This document shows positions 18,612-27,303 of a stretch of DNA of 64,000 nt, in pieces. The notes below the pieces were generated by a model. It saw only the letters and a list, made by a program, of their open reading frames with translations, had not been told where the DNA came from and did no database searches. The stretch spans positions 34,175-98,174 of the forward strand of contig JABSRT010000022.1 of the NCBI GenBank assembly GCA_013214945.1. The letters are read 5' to 3'. The position numbers were made by a program, and so were the translations under genes. This DNA is from Gammaproteobacteria bacterium. Its GTDB lineage: Bacteria; Pseudomonadota; Gammaproteobacteria; Enterobacterales; Psychrobiaceae. Position 1 is the first letter of the stretch, and each line of letters starts with the position of its first letter.

Positions 18612-18705
18612 TGGTAACCCCGCTATCGTTGAATTAAGTTAATTGATTCATTAGACCGGTGGCTTTGCGTCCCAACCTTTCGGATGGTTTGCCTTTATCA
18701 GTGGC
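18612..18705 (-). promoter_or_regulatory. cyclic-di-GMP-I riboswitch (GEMM)
   Basis: Read on the minus strand, the RNA contains the GEMM-I core almost without change. First comes AAAGGCAAACC, then a small hairpin with a CGAAAG tetraloop-type cap, then GGGACGCAAAGCC, then ACCGGTCTAA. After a variable stem, the closing element AGCGGGGTTACC follows. These are the same blocks, in the same order, as in the Vibrio cholerae Vc2 aptamer (GGCAAACC, CGAAAG, GGGACGCAAAGCC, CCGGCCUAA, AGCGGGGUUACC). It lies about 100 bases upstream of the lipoprotein start on the same strand. I expect it to control that gene; whether it turns the gene on or off cannot be read. Confidence 0.93.
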
Positions 18706-18841
18706 AGCATTATTAGCTTTCGATAAATAAAAAGCAATCAATAAGTTAGCTCAGTGATAAAAATAACATCAGCGCTGTTATTAGGCTATAAGTCAGCATG
18801 AACATAACTAATGTTCTGTTGCAATTTCAAACAGTCGCCGC

Positions 18842-19168
18842 TTATTTTTTTCCCGGTAAACACGCTTGCTGCAGTTGCAACATACTATGTAAAACAGTAT
18901 GTTGGGTTTCAGTTAACGGTGAAAACTTTAAAATAGAGCTGTCAGATTCAATTTTGACCACTTGGCACTCAATAATAACGACACTGCCATTTCGATGGGA
19001 TAACTCAACGGCTAAGTTCGGTAGTTCGCTGGTTATTTTATGACTTAACCGTAACCCTGCCAGATTGATTGAGAATACTTCACAAGGTATTTTAGTATCT
19101 AAAATAACGGCTTTAATATCTCTATTAACGGCTACTCTAACGCCATCTCTTCGATTAATTGGATCCAT
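18842..19168 (-). CDS. PilZ-domain protein
   Basis: A 108-residue single-domain protein. The N-terminal arginine motif RRDGVR (RxxxR, residues 7-11) is followed about 25 residues later by SINLAGLRL, at the place of the PilZ (D/N)xSxxG motif. PilZ domains bind cyclic-di-GMP through these two elements. The second motif is degenerate here (Ser for Asp, Asn for Ser), so binding may be altered. The start has a good AAGGAA site five bases upstream. It is followed on the same strand by the cyclic-di-GMP riboswitch and the lipoprotein gene, which suggests one regulatory unit. Confidence 0.8.
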   Translation of the reverse strand: MDPINRRDGVRVAVNRDIKAVILDTKIPCEVFSINLAGLRLSHKITSELPNLAVELSHRNGSVVIIECQVVKIESDSSILKFSPLTETQHTVLHSMLQLQQACLPGKK

Positions 19169-19398
19169 ATTATTCCTTATGGTAGTAACTTTTCGATTAC
19201 AGCACGAGCCAAGTTACTACTTTTGTACAGCTATTAATAACTACAAACTATAGTGCATAGTTGGATATTCGAAAGATTTGAATAACGATTGTTTATTTTG
19301 GCGATTATAGTGGCTTTTTCTTTACGTTGGCGTAAACGGAAGGTATAAGTAGGTTAGATGTTATCCTTTTCGGATAAATTAATTTATGGAGTGATCTT

Positions 19399-20583
19399 AT
19401 GACCAATCTCGATCCTATTGTTATTGTTGCTGCAGCCCGTACCCCAATGGGCGGATTTGGCGGTTGCTTCAGCAGTGTCAGTGCCCCTGAACTTGGCAGC
19501 GTTGCTATTGCGCAGTTGGTTGTCAACACCGGCTTGAGCAACGATCAGATTGATGAGGTTATTATGGGCTGTGTCTTACCCGCTGGGCTGGGTCAAGCGC
19601 CAGCCCGCCAAGCAGCGTTGAAAGCCAACTTAGCCAAAAGTACCGCTTGTACCACAATCAATAAGGTCTGTGGTTCGGGCATGAAAGCGGTAATGATGGC
19701 GCATGACTTTGTGCTAGCAGGTAGTGCTAAAGTCGTTATTGCTGGTGGCATGGAAAATATGAGTCAATCACCTTACCTACTGCCTAAGGCACGCAGCGGT
19801 TATAGAATGGGTCATGGTGAAGTTAAAGATCATATGTTTCTCGACGGACTCGAAGATGCATACACTGCTCGTTCAATGGGCACGTTCGCCCAAGAAACGG
19901 CCGACAGTGAAGGTTTTACTCGTCAGCAAATGGATGAGTTTGCAATAAGCTCGCTTAACCGTGCCAATGACGCGATTGGCTCGGGAGCGTTTGTCGATGA
20001 AATCGCTCAGGTAACGGTGACTAATCGCCGTGGCGATATCGTGGTCGATACCGACGAACAGCCGGGCAATGCCCGTATCGATAAAATCGGCTCGCTCCGT
20101 CCTGCGTTTGCAAAAGAAGGCACGATCACCGCGGCAAACTCAAGTTCTATTTCCGATGGTGCATCGGCCTTGTTAATTATGCGGCTAAGCGAAGCAACTC
20201 AGCGGGGTTTAACCCCAATGGCGAAAATTGTCGCTCATGCAACGCATGCCCAACAACCGAGTGAGTTTACCGTCGCCCCAATTGGTGCCATGACCGCGTT
20301 GTTAGCTAAAGCAAGTTGGTCGGTCGCTGATGTCGATTTATTCGAAATTAACGAAGCCTTTGCCATGGTGACGATGCTGGGTATGAAAGGACTGGCTATT
20401 GATCACGCTAAGGTTAATGTTAATGGTGGTGCCTGTGCGTTAGGCCACCCGTTGGGCTCGAGTGGCTCGCGGATTATTGTCACGTTATTGCATGCGCTTA
20501 AAGCGCGCGGTTTAACTAAGGGCATTGCTAGTTTGTGTATTGGCGGTGGCGAAGCGACAGCGATTGCGGTTGAAATGCTGTAA
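19399..20583 (+). CDS. acetyl-CoA C-acyltransferase (thiolase)
   Basis: A 394-residue thiolase. Catalytic residues are Cys91 (INKVCGSGMKA), His350 (GGACALGHPLGSSGSR) and Cys380 (CIGGGEATA). The sequence is nearest to the biosynthetic/degradative acetyl-CoA acetyltransferase group (AtoB/PhaA-like). As first gene of a branched-chain acyl-CoA operon it probably acts on acetoacetyl-CoA or 2-methylacetoacetyl-CoA from leucine or isoleucine breakdown, like IvdA of Shewanella. GGAGT lies upstream of the start. About 130 bases separate it from the dehydrogenase gene. Confidence 0.92.
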   Translation: MTNLDPIVIVAAARTPMGGFGGCFSSVSAPELGSVAIAQLVVNTGLSNDQIDEVIMGCVLPAGLGQAPARQAALKANLAKSTACTTINKVCGSGMKAVMMAHDFVLAGSAKVVIAGGMENMSQSPYLLPKARSGYRMGHGEVKDHMFLDGLEDAYTARSMGTFAQETADSEGFTRQQMDEFAISSLNRANDAIGSGAFVDEIAQVTVTNRRGDIVVDTDEQPGNARIDKIGSLRPAFAKEGTITAANSSSISDGASALLIMRLSEATQRGLTPMAKIVAHATHAQQPSEFTVAPIGAMTALLAKASWSVADVDLFEINEAFAMVTMLGMKGLAIDHAKVNVNGGACALGHPLGSSGSRIIVTLLHALKARGLTKGIASLCIGGGEATAIAVEML

Positions 20584-20716
20584 CGACACTGCTGTGCGCT
20601 GTAGTTGTATGACGATAAGCAGTGAAAGCTGAATTGTTCAATACCGTTATTCAATACAGCTGTTTAATACAAAGTTGTTCAAAGCAAGTTGTGTAAGAGA
20701 AGCAAGGGGAACATTA

Positions 20717-21874
20717 ATGAATTTTAATTTAAGCCAAGATCAAATCATGTTTAGTGAAACAGCAAAACAGTTTGCTGATAATGAATTAGCCCCTCATGCC
20801 GCCGCATGGGATCGCGATCATTTCTTTCCAATAGACGTGATGAAGCAAGCCGGAGAACTTGGCTTTTGTGCACTGTACACGCCCGAAGAGGCTGGTGGTT
20901 TGGGGTTGTCACGGTTAGATGCATCGATAGTTTTTGAGCAGTTAGCCACGGGATGCACCGCGACGACAGCCATGTTGACTATCCATAACATGGCTACTTG
21001 GATGGTCGCGACTTGGGGCACCGAGCAGATAAAACAAACCTGGTGCCCGGGATTAACCACTGGAACGCAATTGGCTTCATATTGCTTGACCGAACCCGGG
21101 GCGGGATCTGATGCCGCATCACTAACAACGACAGCAACACGCGAAGGCGATTATTATATTATTAACGGTGCCAAGGTGTTTATCTCTGGCGCTGGGGCGA
21201 CCCAAGTACTTGTTGTGATGGTACGAACTGGTCAAGCTGGGGCTAAAGGAATTTCGGCGCTCGTGATCCCCGCTGATGCCCCTGGCGTGAGTTACGGTAA
21301 AGCGGAAGAAAAATTAGGTTGGAATGCCCAGCCAACTCGGACTATTACCTTTGATAATGTAAGAATCCCGGTCGATCATTTATTGGGCAAAGAAGGCCAA
21401 GGGTTTACCTTAGCAATGTCTGGTCTTGATGGTGGTCGCATTAATATTGCCACTTGTTCAATCGGTACAGCGCAAGCGGCGCTCGATGCAGCAACAAGCT
21501 ATATGCACGACCGCAAACAATTTGGTAAAGAGTTGGCTCAATTTCAGGGCTTGCAATTTAAGCTAGCTGATATGGCCACCGAGCTCGTTGCAGCACGTCA
21601 GCTGGTACGATTAGCTGCGTTTAAATTAGATCAAAATGATCCGGAAAAAACCGCATATTGCGCGATGGCGAAACGCTTTGCCACCGATGTTGGTTTTTCG
21701 GTCTGTGACCAAGCACTGCAAATTCACGGCGGTTATGGTTACATTAAAGAATATCCTTTAGAGCGTTACTTTCGTGATGTACGAGTGCACCAAATACTCG
21801 AGGGCACCAACGAAATTATGCGGGTGATTATTGCTCGTCGTTTGTTAGATCAAGACGCCAGCGCTATTTTATAA
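20717..21874 (+). CDS. acyl-CoA dehydrogenase, isobutyryl-CoA type
   Basis: An FAD enzyme that introduces the alpha-beta double bond in short-chain acyl-CoA. Landmarks are YCLTEPGAGSDAAS, the FISGAG segment, the FGKELAQFQ motif, QIHGGYGYIKEYPLERYFRD, and the catalytic glutamate in ILEGTNEIMR (Glu362). The start at 20717 (MNFNLSQDQ) has AAGGGGA seven bases upstream and gives 385 residues; a TTG 42 bases earlier is rejected. Its place ahead of enoyl-CoA hydratase, 3-hydroxyisobutyryl-CoA hydrolase and mmsB points to isobutyryl-CoA (valine pathway) as substrate. Confidence 0.92.
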   Translation: MNFNLSQDQIMFSETAKQFADNELAPHAAAWDRDHFFPIDVMKQAGELGFCALYTPEEAGGLGLSRLDASIVFEQLATGCTATTAMLTIHNMATWMVATWGTEQIKQTWCPGLTTGTQLASYCLTEPGAGSDAASLTTTATREGDYYIINGAKVFISGAGATQVLVVMVRTGQAGAKGISALVIPADAPGVSYGKAEEKLGWNAQPTRTITFDNVRIPVDHLLGKEGQGFTLAMSGLDGGRINIATCSIGTAQAALDAATSYMHDRKQFGKELAQFQGLQFKLADMATELVAARQLVRLAAFKLDQNDPEKTAYCAMAKRFATDVGFSVCDQALQIHGGYGYIKEYPLERYFRDVRVHQILEGTNEIMRVIIARRLLDQDASAIL

Positions 21875-21928
21875 ATAATAACAATCCCGGTTGTATCGGG
21901 ATTACTATCACAATTGAAGGAAGTTATC

Positions 21929-22705
21929 GTGACAGATTTATTAAAAGTCGAATATCAAGAGCATACCGCATTAATTACTATTGCTAACCCGCCGGCTAAT
22001 ACCTGGACCGCCGCTAGTTTGGCACAACTACGAGATATTGTTGTCGAACTTAACGCCGATAAAAACATTTATGCACTGGTGCTAACGGGTGCTGGTGAAA
22101 AATTCTTTTCTGCCGGGGCCGATTTGAATTTATTTGCTGATGGTGATAAGGGAGTCGCATCAGATATGTCACGTATTTTTGGTGAGGCATTTGAAACCCT
22201 GGCTAATTTTAACGGGGTGTCGATTGCTGCAATTAATGGTTATGCGATGGGTGGTGGTTTAGAAGTTGCACTGGCTTGTGATATTAGAATTGCAGAGCAA
22301 CAAGCACAACTGGCATTACCGGAAGCGAGTGTGGGTTTATTGCCTTGTGCTGGTGGCACTCAAAACTTGAGCTTACTGGTGGGAGAAGGTTGGGCTAAGC
22401 GAATGATTTTATGTGGAGAACGCATTAGCGCTGACAAAGCAGAGCAAATTGGTTTAGTCGAAGAGGTTGTTGCTAAAGGTGAGTCATTAACGGCTGCTTT
22501 AGCCTTAGCAAAAAAAGTAGCAAACCAATCACCGTCGAGCGTTAGTGCATGTAAAACATTGATTCAGCAGGGGCGAGATGGCTCAATTAATAGTGCCTTG
22601 CCGCTAGAACGCGAGAGATTTGTCGCGCTTTTTGATACAAAAGATCAACAAGAAGGGGTGGCGGCATTCCTTGAGAAACGTAAACCACAATGGATTAATG
22701 GCTAA
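21929..22705 (+). CDS. enoyl-CoA hydratase/isomerase family protein
   Basis: A crotonase-fold hydratase of 258 residues. It has the oxyanion-hole segments FFSAGADLNLF and YAMGGGLEVALACDIRIA, plus ALPEASVGLLPCAGGTQ. It likely hydrates methacrylyl-CoA to 3-hydroxyisobutyryl-CoA in valine degradation. I choose the GTG at 21929, with AGGAA six bases upstream, over a TTG at 21914. Its TAA overlaps the ATG of the next gene by one base, so translation is coupled. Confidence 0.9.
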   Translation: MTDLLKVEYQEHTALITIANPPANTWTAASLAQLRDIVVELNADKNIYALVLTGAGEKFFSAGADLNLFADGDKGVASDMSRIFGEAFETLANFNGVSIAAINGYAMGGGLEVALACDIRIAEQQAQLALPEASVGLLPCAGGTQNLSLLVGEGWAKRMILCGERISADKAEQIGLVEEVVAKGESLTAALALAKKVANQSPSSVSACKTLIQQGRDGSINSALPLERERFVALFDTKDQQEGVAAFLEKRKPQWING

Positions 22706-23820
22706 TGACTAATAATTGCGCCGTAATTTATACTCACCACCGGATAGCGGATGATAAAACCTTTATTCAGGCAACGCTTAACAGTGAAAAGTCACTTAAT
22801 GCTTTAAGCCAAGCGATGGTTGATTCGTTATTACCGCAGTTAGTCGCGTGGCAACAAGACCCGTCAGTCGTTGCTATTTTACTCGATAGCGCTGGAGACA
22901 AAGCCTTTTGTGCCGGTGGCGACATTGTTCAAATGTACCATGAAATGGCGGCGAAGCCAGGTTGTGCCGTGCCCTATGTCGAAGACTTTTTCACCAAGGA
23001 ATATCAACTCGATTATCTCATTCATACCTATAGCAAACCCATTATTGTATGGGGCAATGGCTTTGTAATGGGCGGCGGACTAGGCTTAATGGCAGGTGCT
23101 AGCCATCGGGTAGTCACTGAAAATTCACGAGTTGCGATGCCAGAAGTAAGCATTGGTTTATATCCTGATGTTGGCGGCACCTATTTTTTAAATAGAATGC
23201 CAGACCAGCTAGGGCTCTTTCTGGGGCTGACGGCAGCTCAAATCAATGCGGCAGATTGTCTCGAAGTACAGCTCGCTGATCACTTTTTATTACATCAGCA
23301 AAAAAGTCAGTTAATTCAATTGATGACCGAGCATGATTTTAGCGGCGATGCCGCGACAATAGTGACCGCATTATTAACTCAGCTCAGTGCTCGTGTTATC
23401 GCTGAGATACCGGTGGGCAATATTGAGGCGCATCGAAGTACATTAACCGAGATATTAAGCAGCGATCAGCTGCTTGATGTCGTACAGGCAATTACCGAAT
23501 TAGAGACCCCAGACAAGTGGCTGCTTAAAGCCCAAAAATCACTAAGCCGTGGCAGTGCTATTTCGGCACATATTGTGGCGCGGCAGCTTAGCATTGGCAA
23601 AAAACTGACATTAGCGCAATGTTTTCAGCTTGAATTGTCACTGTCGGTGCGCTGTGGTCAACTGGGCGAGTTTGCAGAAGGTGTCCGCGCTTTACTGATT
23701 GAAAAAGACAATCAACCCGCGTGGCGTTTTAATACGGTCGCTGACGTCGACAATGAGATTATTGACCAATTATTTAGCCCGATTTGGAGTGATGAAGATC
23801 ATCCACTAAACGCATTATAA
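22705..23820 (+). CDS. 3-hydroxyisobutyryl-CoA hydrolase
   Basis: A 371-residue crotonase-fold hydrolase releasing 3-hydroxyisobutyrate from its CoA ester. It carries CAGGDIVQMYHEM, GFVMGGGLGLMAGASHRV, and the family-specific MPEVSIGLYPDVGGTYFLNR, which separates HIBCH proteins from plain hydratases. It overlaps the preceding hydratase by one base and is followed by mmsB after 13 bases. Together these steps make free 3-hydroxyisobutyrate for MmsB. Confidence 0.93.
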   Translation: MTNNCAVIYTHHRIADDKTFIQATLNSEKSLNALSQAMVDSLLPQLVAWQQDPSVVAILLDSAGDKAFCAGGDIVQMYHEMAAKPGCAVPYVEDFFTKEYQLDYLIHTYSKPIIVWGNGFVMGGGLGLMAGASHRVVTENSRVAMPEVSIGLYPDVGGTYFLNRMPDQLGLFLGLTAAQINAADCLEVQLADHFLLHQQKSQLIQLMTEHDFSGDAATIVTALLTQLSARVIAEIPVGNIEAHRSTLTEILSSDQLLDVVQAITELETPDKWLLKAQKSLSRGSAISAHIVARQLSIGKKLTLAQCFQLELSLSVRCGQLGEFAEGVRALLIEKDNQPAWRFNTVADVDNEIIDQLFSPIWSDEDHPLNAL

Positions 23821-23833
23821 CAAGGAGAATATC

Positions 23834-24724
23834 ATGGCAAAAGTTGGATTTATTGGCCTAGGCAACATGGGTGGCCCAATGGCAATCAATTTAGTGAAAG
23901 CTGGGCATCAAGTCGAGGTTTTTGACTTAAGCACCAGTGCAATGGCCAGTGTGGTTGAGCATGGCGCGGTGGCAGCATCAAGCGCTAATGATGCGGCAAT
24001 TGATAAGCAGTTTGTAATCACTATGCTGCCTGCTGGCAAGCATGTGGTTGGACTTTATTTAGGCGAGCAGGGTTTATTGAGCGTGGTTGATCATAACACC
24101 CTGATGATCGATTCGAGTACGATTGATGCAGCGACAGCGAGATTGGTAGCGCAAGACGCGCAAGAGCGTGGTATTCCATTTATTGATGCGCCTGTTTCTG
24201 GTGGCGTTGGTGGGGCCGTAGCAGGTACTTTAAGCTTTATTTGTGGCGGCGAAGTTGATCATTTTGACCACGCCCAAGTGGTATTAAATGACATGGGAAA
24301 AAACATTTTCCATGCTGGCGCAGTTGGCGCGGGTCAGGTCGCTAAAATATGTAACAATATGTTGTTATCCATTTTAATGGCAGGCACCTCAGAAGCTTTG
24401 CAAATGGGCATCGACAATGGTTTAGACCCTAAAATATTGTCCGATATCATGGTCAAAAGCTCAGGTAAAAACTGGTGTTTAGAGTTATACAATCCGGTAC
24501 CTGGGGTGATGGAACACGCACCTGCTAGTAATGATTATCAAGGTGGCTTTATGGTCGACTTAATGCTTAAAGATTTAGGCTTAGCGTCTGAGGCAGCTCA
24601 ACTATCACAATCGAGTACACCACTCGGGACGTTAGCAAGGAGTTTATTTGCTTTACATGCACGCAGTGGTGCCGGCAGCCAAGATTTTTCAAGCATTATT
24701 GAGCTATACAAAAAACCAGATTAA
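23834..24724 (+). CDS. mmsB: 3-hydroxyisobutyrate dehydrogenase
   Basis: An NAD-dependent beta-hydroxyacid dehydrogenase of 296 residues that oxidises 3-hydroxyisobutyrate to methylmalonate semialdehyde. The nucleotide-binding GLGNMGGPMA (8-17), substrate motif DAPVSGGVGGA (118-128) and catalytic Lys171 in GAGQVAKICNN are all present. AAGGAG lies upstream. It is the last gene of the operon; the next enzyme of the pathway, MmsA, is not in the window. Confidence 0.95.
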   Translation: MAKVGFIGLGNMGGPMAINLVKAGHQVEVFDLSTSAMASVVEHGAVAASSANDAAIDKQFVITMLPAGKHVVGLYLGEQGLLSVVDHNTLMIDSSTIDAATARLVAQDAQERGIPFIDAPVSGGVGGAVAGTLSFICGGEVDHFDHAQVVLNDMGKNIFHAGAVGAGQVAKICNNMLLSILMAGTSEALQMGIDNGLDPKILSDIMVKSSGKNWCLELYNPVPGVMEHAPASNDYQGGFMVDLMLKDLGLASEAAQLSQSSTPLGTLARSLFALHARSGAGSQDFSSIIELYKKPD

Positions 24725-24730
24725 CAGTCA

Positions 24731-24760
24731 CACCCACGATTAGATTGATAATCGTGGGTG
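24731..24760 (+). terminator. stem-loop closing the valine operon
   Basis: An inverted repeat, CACCCACGATT and AATCGTGGGTG, with an eight-base loop, immediately after mmsB. It is followed by a mixed T-containing tail (GTTCGTTATT). It is a good candidate terminator despite the weak T-run. Confidence 0.7.
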
Positions 24761-24838
24761 GTTCGTTATTACTGTCGACAATTTTATTGTATATATTAAG
24801 GTTATGGTGATAAATATGCTGAAACTTAAGATCACAAT

Positions 24839-25762
24839 ATGGCAAAAATAGGCATTGCATTAGGCAGTGGCTCAGCCAAAGGCTGGGCTCATATTGGGGT
24901 GCTTAAAGCGTTGGCCCAATTAGGGGTTAAACCCGATGTCGTCGCCGGTTGTTCAGTTGGCGCATTTGTTGGTGCAGCTTACGCGACTGATAACTTAGCA
25001 GAGCTAGAACAATGGGTTAATGGCTTTTCGAGCTGGGATCTGGTTAGCATGCTCGATATAAGCTTACGGCGCGGTGGCTTGATGTCTGGTGAGAAAGTGT
25101 TTGAGCAAGCCAAATCGATGATTGGTGATATAAATGTTGAAGATCTCGAGTTGCCGTTTATCGCGGTGGCAACAGATTTGTACGGCGGTAACGAAGTGTG
25201 GTTAAAACGTGGTTGTTTGCAAGATGTGGTACGCGCTTCTTGCGCTATCCCCGGCTTGTTAGCACCTGTGCGTTTAGGAGAGCGTTATTTTATTGATGGC
25301 GCGGTGGTTAACCCTATTCCGATTAATGTTTGTCGGGCGTTAGGAGCAGACGTTGTTATAGCTGTTGATTTATATGGTTATCCCGAGGTTGTTACTGATA
25401 GCCATCCAGTGATGCGCAGTGGTAAAAATGCGCTTAAATCAGACAATGAGCGCAGTCATTTTAATCACTTAATTAATCAGTCTCGTGATTACTTCAATGA
25501 TTTTACCAAGCGGTTTGTTCGCAGTAACCGCAGTGAACTCAACATGTTTGCGGTAATGACCAGTGCACTGGAAATTTTAGAATACCGACAAAAAAAATCG
25601 CGTTTAGCAGGCGACCCACCAGAAGTACTAATCCAGCCTCAAGTGGCTCATATTGGTTCAATGGAGTTTAACCGGGCCTCAGAGTCTATCTTGGCAGGTG
25701 AACAGGCAGTTTATAAAATAAAGCACTTAATCGAGAGTGAGTTAGTGCGTATTGGTCGCTAA
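24839..25762 (+). CDS. patatin-like phospholipase, RssA type
   Basis: A 307-residue cytosolic serine hydrolase. The oxyanion GSGSAKGWAHIG (9-20), nucleophile elbow GCSVG with Ser39, and catalytic Asp153 in DGAVVNPIP make a complete patatin Ser-Asp dyad. Length and sequence match E. coli RssA (about 301 residues), whose substrate is still unclear. It stands between the valine operon terminator and the convergent kinase gene, with no obvious link to either. Confidence 0.88.
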   Translation: MAKIGIALGSGSAKGWAHIGVLKALAQLGVKPDVVAGCSVGAFVGAAYATDNLAELEQWVNGFSSWDLVSMLDISLRRGGLMSGEKVFEQAKSMIGDINVEDLELPFIAVATDLYGGNEVWLKRGCLQDVVRASCAIPGLLAPVRLGERYFIDGAVVNPIPINVCRALGADVVIAVDLYGYPEVVTDSHPVMRSGKNALKSDNERSHFNHLINQSRDYFNDFTKRFVRSNRSELNMFAVMTSALEILEYRQKKSRLAGDPPEVLIQPQVAHIGSMEFNRASESILAGEQAVYKIKHLIESELVRIGR

Positions 25763-25802
25763 TACCAACGAAAAGGTTGCTAGTCTACTAATAGATTATT
25801 GT

Positions 25803-26441
25803 TTATTGATTGCTGATTATGTTCCGAGTATCTGAGTGATCTATCACCAGCTGTGCATTGGGTATGTCATTAGAATCTGCTTTGGTGGTAGCACCTTTGA
25901 GGTCGAAGCCTTGATCGAGCCAACGTGTGATTAATCGTTGTCGTAAAACTTCAATTGGTACGTCTAACAAGACGCTGGCATCAAAATACTGCGCGAGTCT
26001 TTGCCACCCCAGCTGCTTTAATAGCAAATAGTTTCCTTCGATCAAAATAATTTTAGTGTCATTGCTTATTGCAATTGCATCGTTGACGACTGCGTCGATA
26101 TCTCGGTTAAAGATTGGGGCGAGCACTGTTGCTTGATTGAGCTTTACCTTGGCTAATAGCTGTTCTAATGCCGTTAAATTAAAGGTTTGTGGTGAGCCTT
26201 TTACCGCCAGCAAGCCTTGTTGCTGTAAAGTCTCATTATCTAAGTGGAAACCGTCCATTGCAACGATTTGGCAACTCAATTGATGCTTGGTCTGTAACAG
26301 TAGTTGTAGTGATTGCACTAGGGTCGATTTACCAGAACCGGGCGCGCCGGCAATGGCGAAGAGGTAACGAGACTTGTTGGCTGCATCTTTTATGATGCGG
26401 TTAGCGAGTTGTTCTAACTTGTCATAGCGCTGATGATTCAT
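25803..26441 (-). CDS. FrcK-like P-loop kinase
   Basis: A 212-residue nucleoside/nucleotide kinase-like protein. The P-loop GAPGSGKST is at 32-40, followed by the MDGFHLDN segment and IEGNYLLL. This is the YggC/FrcK group; in Rhizobium, frcK sits with the fructose ABC transporter genes. Here too it follows frcB-frcC-frcA on the same strand, after a terminator-like hairpin. It probably phosphorylates the imported sugar or a related metabolite; the substrate is inferred from context only. Confidence 0.82.
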   Translation of the reverse strand: MNHQRYDKLEQLANRIIKDAANKSRYLFAIAGAPGSGKSTLVQSLQLLLQTKHQLSCQIVAMDGFHLDNETLQQQGLLAVKGSPQTFNLTALEQLLAKVKLNQATVLAPIFNRDIDAVVNDAIAISNDTKIILIEGNYLLLKQLGWQRLAQYFDASVLLDVPIEVLRQRLITRWLDQGFDLKGATTKADSNDIPNAQLVIDHSDTRNIISNQ

Positions 26442-26483
26442 AGTTCACTTATAATTTAGTCGTTAAAAGCGCAACAGGGCACC

Positions 26484-26521
26484 AAAAAGCCAGCTAGCAG
26501 CTTAGTAACGGCTAGCTGGCT
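26484..26521 (-). terminator. terminator after frcA
   Basis: An 11-base stem (AGCCAGCTAGC/GCTAGCTGGCT) followed on the minus strand by TTTTTGG. It lies between the frcA stop codon and frcK, so frcK would need read-through or its own promoter. Confidence 0.88.
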
Positions 26522-26529
26522 GATAACGT

Positions 26530-27303
26530 TTATGTTAGTGACGGATGAGGCTCTTTAGCACCAGTCATATAAGCGACAGCCTCTTCCATCGTGTGCTCCT
26601 TAGGGTTTAAGGTACACAGGCGACGACCTAAACGGTGGACGTGAATACGATCTGCAACTTCGAAGACATGCGGCATATTGTGAGAGATAAGCACAATAGG
26701 AATGCCTTTTGATTTTACCTCGACAATCAGATCTAATACCCGTTGAGACTCTTTTACCCCAAGTGCGGCCGTTGGTTCATCCATGATGATTACTTTAGAT
26801 CCAAAAGCCGCCGCTCGAGCAACCGAGATCCCCTGGCGCTGGCCACCAGAGAGTGTTTCAACAGTTTGGTTGATGTTTTGAATCGTCATCAAGCCAAGTT
26901 CAGTCAGTTTATCACGGGCTATTTGCTGCATTCTAGGGCGGTCTAATTGACGAAATACTGTACCGAGTATACCGGGCTTGCGCAGTTCGCGACCCAAGAA
27001 CATGTTATCGGCAATCGACAATGATGGCGACAGTGCTAATGTTTGATATACCGTATCGATGCCAGCATTTTGTGCGGCTAAAGGAGTGGCAAAGTTAACC
27101 TTTTCACCATCTAAAAATATATCACCGGAATCAGGTTGGACTGCGCCTGATAACGTTTTAATTAAGGACGATTTACCTGCACCATTATCACCTATCACCG
27201 CGAGGACTTCTCCTGGGTATAGGTCAAAGTCACAGTGATCTAAGGCAGTTACTCTGCCGTAGCGTTTAACTAAATTACGAACACTTAAAACAGGCTTACT
27301 CAT
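26530..27303 (-). CDS. frcA: sugar ABC transporter ATP-binding protein (fructose type)
   Basis: A 257-residue single-domain ABC ATPase. Walker A GDNGAGKSS is at 38-46, the signature LSGGQRQ at 151-157, and Walker B VIIMDEPTAA around 171-180, followed by the ISHN switch histidine. Unlike RbsA or XylG it is not duplicated; single-domain ATPases of this length are typical of FrcA. Its ATG overlaps the end of frcC by four bases (ATGA), so the two are translated together. Confidence 0.92.
   Translation of the reverse strand: MSKPVLSVRNLVKRYGRVTALDHCDFDLYPGEVLAVIGDNGAGKSSLIKTLSGAVQPDSGDIFLDGEKVNFATPLAAQNAGIDTVYQTLALSPSLSIADNMFLGRELRKPGILGTVFRQLDRPRMQQIARDKLTELGLMTIQNINQTVETLSGGQRQGISVARAAAFGSKVIIMDEPTAALGVKESQRVLDLIVEVKSKGIPIVLISHNMPHVFEVADRIHVHRLGRRLCTLNPKEHTMEEAVAYMTGAKEPHPSLT

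Larger units (their letters stand above)
18520..18841 (-). other. 322-base leader region of the lipoprotein gene
   Basis: No gene. The gap between the PilZ gene and the lipoprotein gene is filled mainly by the riboswitch aptamer and a downstream stem-loop, annotated separately. Confidence 0.8.

Noticed and set aside
18798..19043. A plus-strand reading frame opposite the PilZ gene
   Set aside because: Antisense to a better-supported gene with a good ribosome binding site; the protein is cysteine-rich nonsense.
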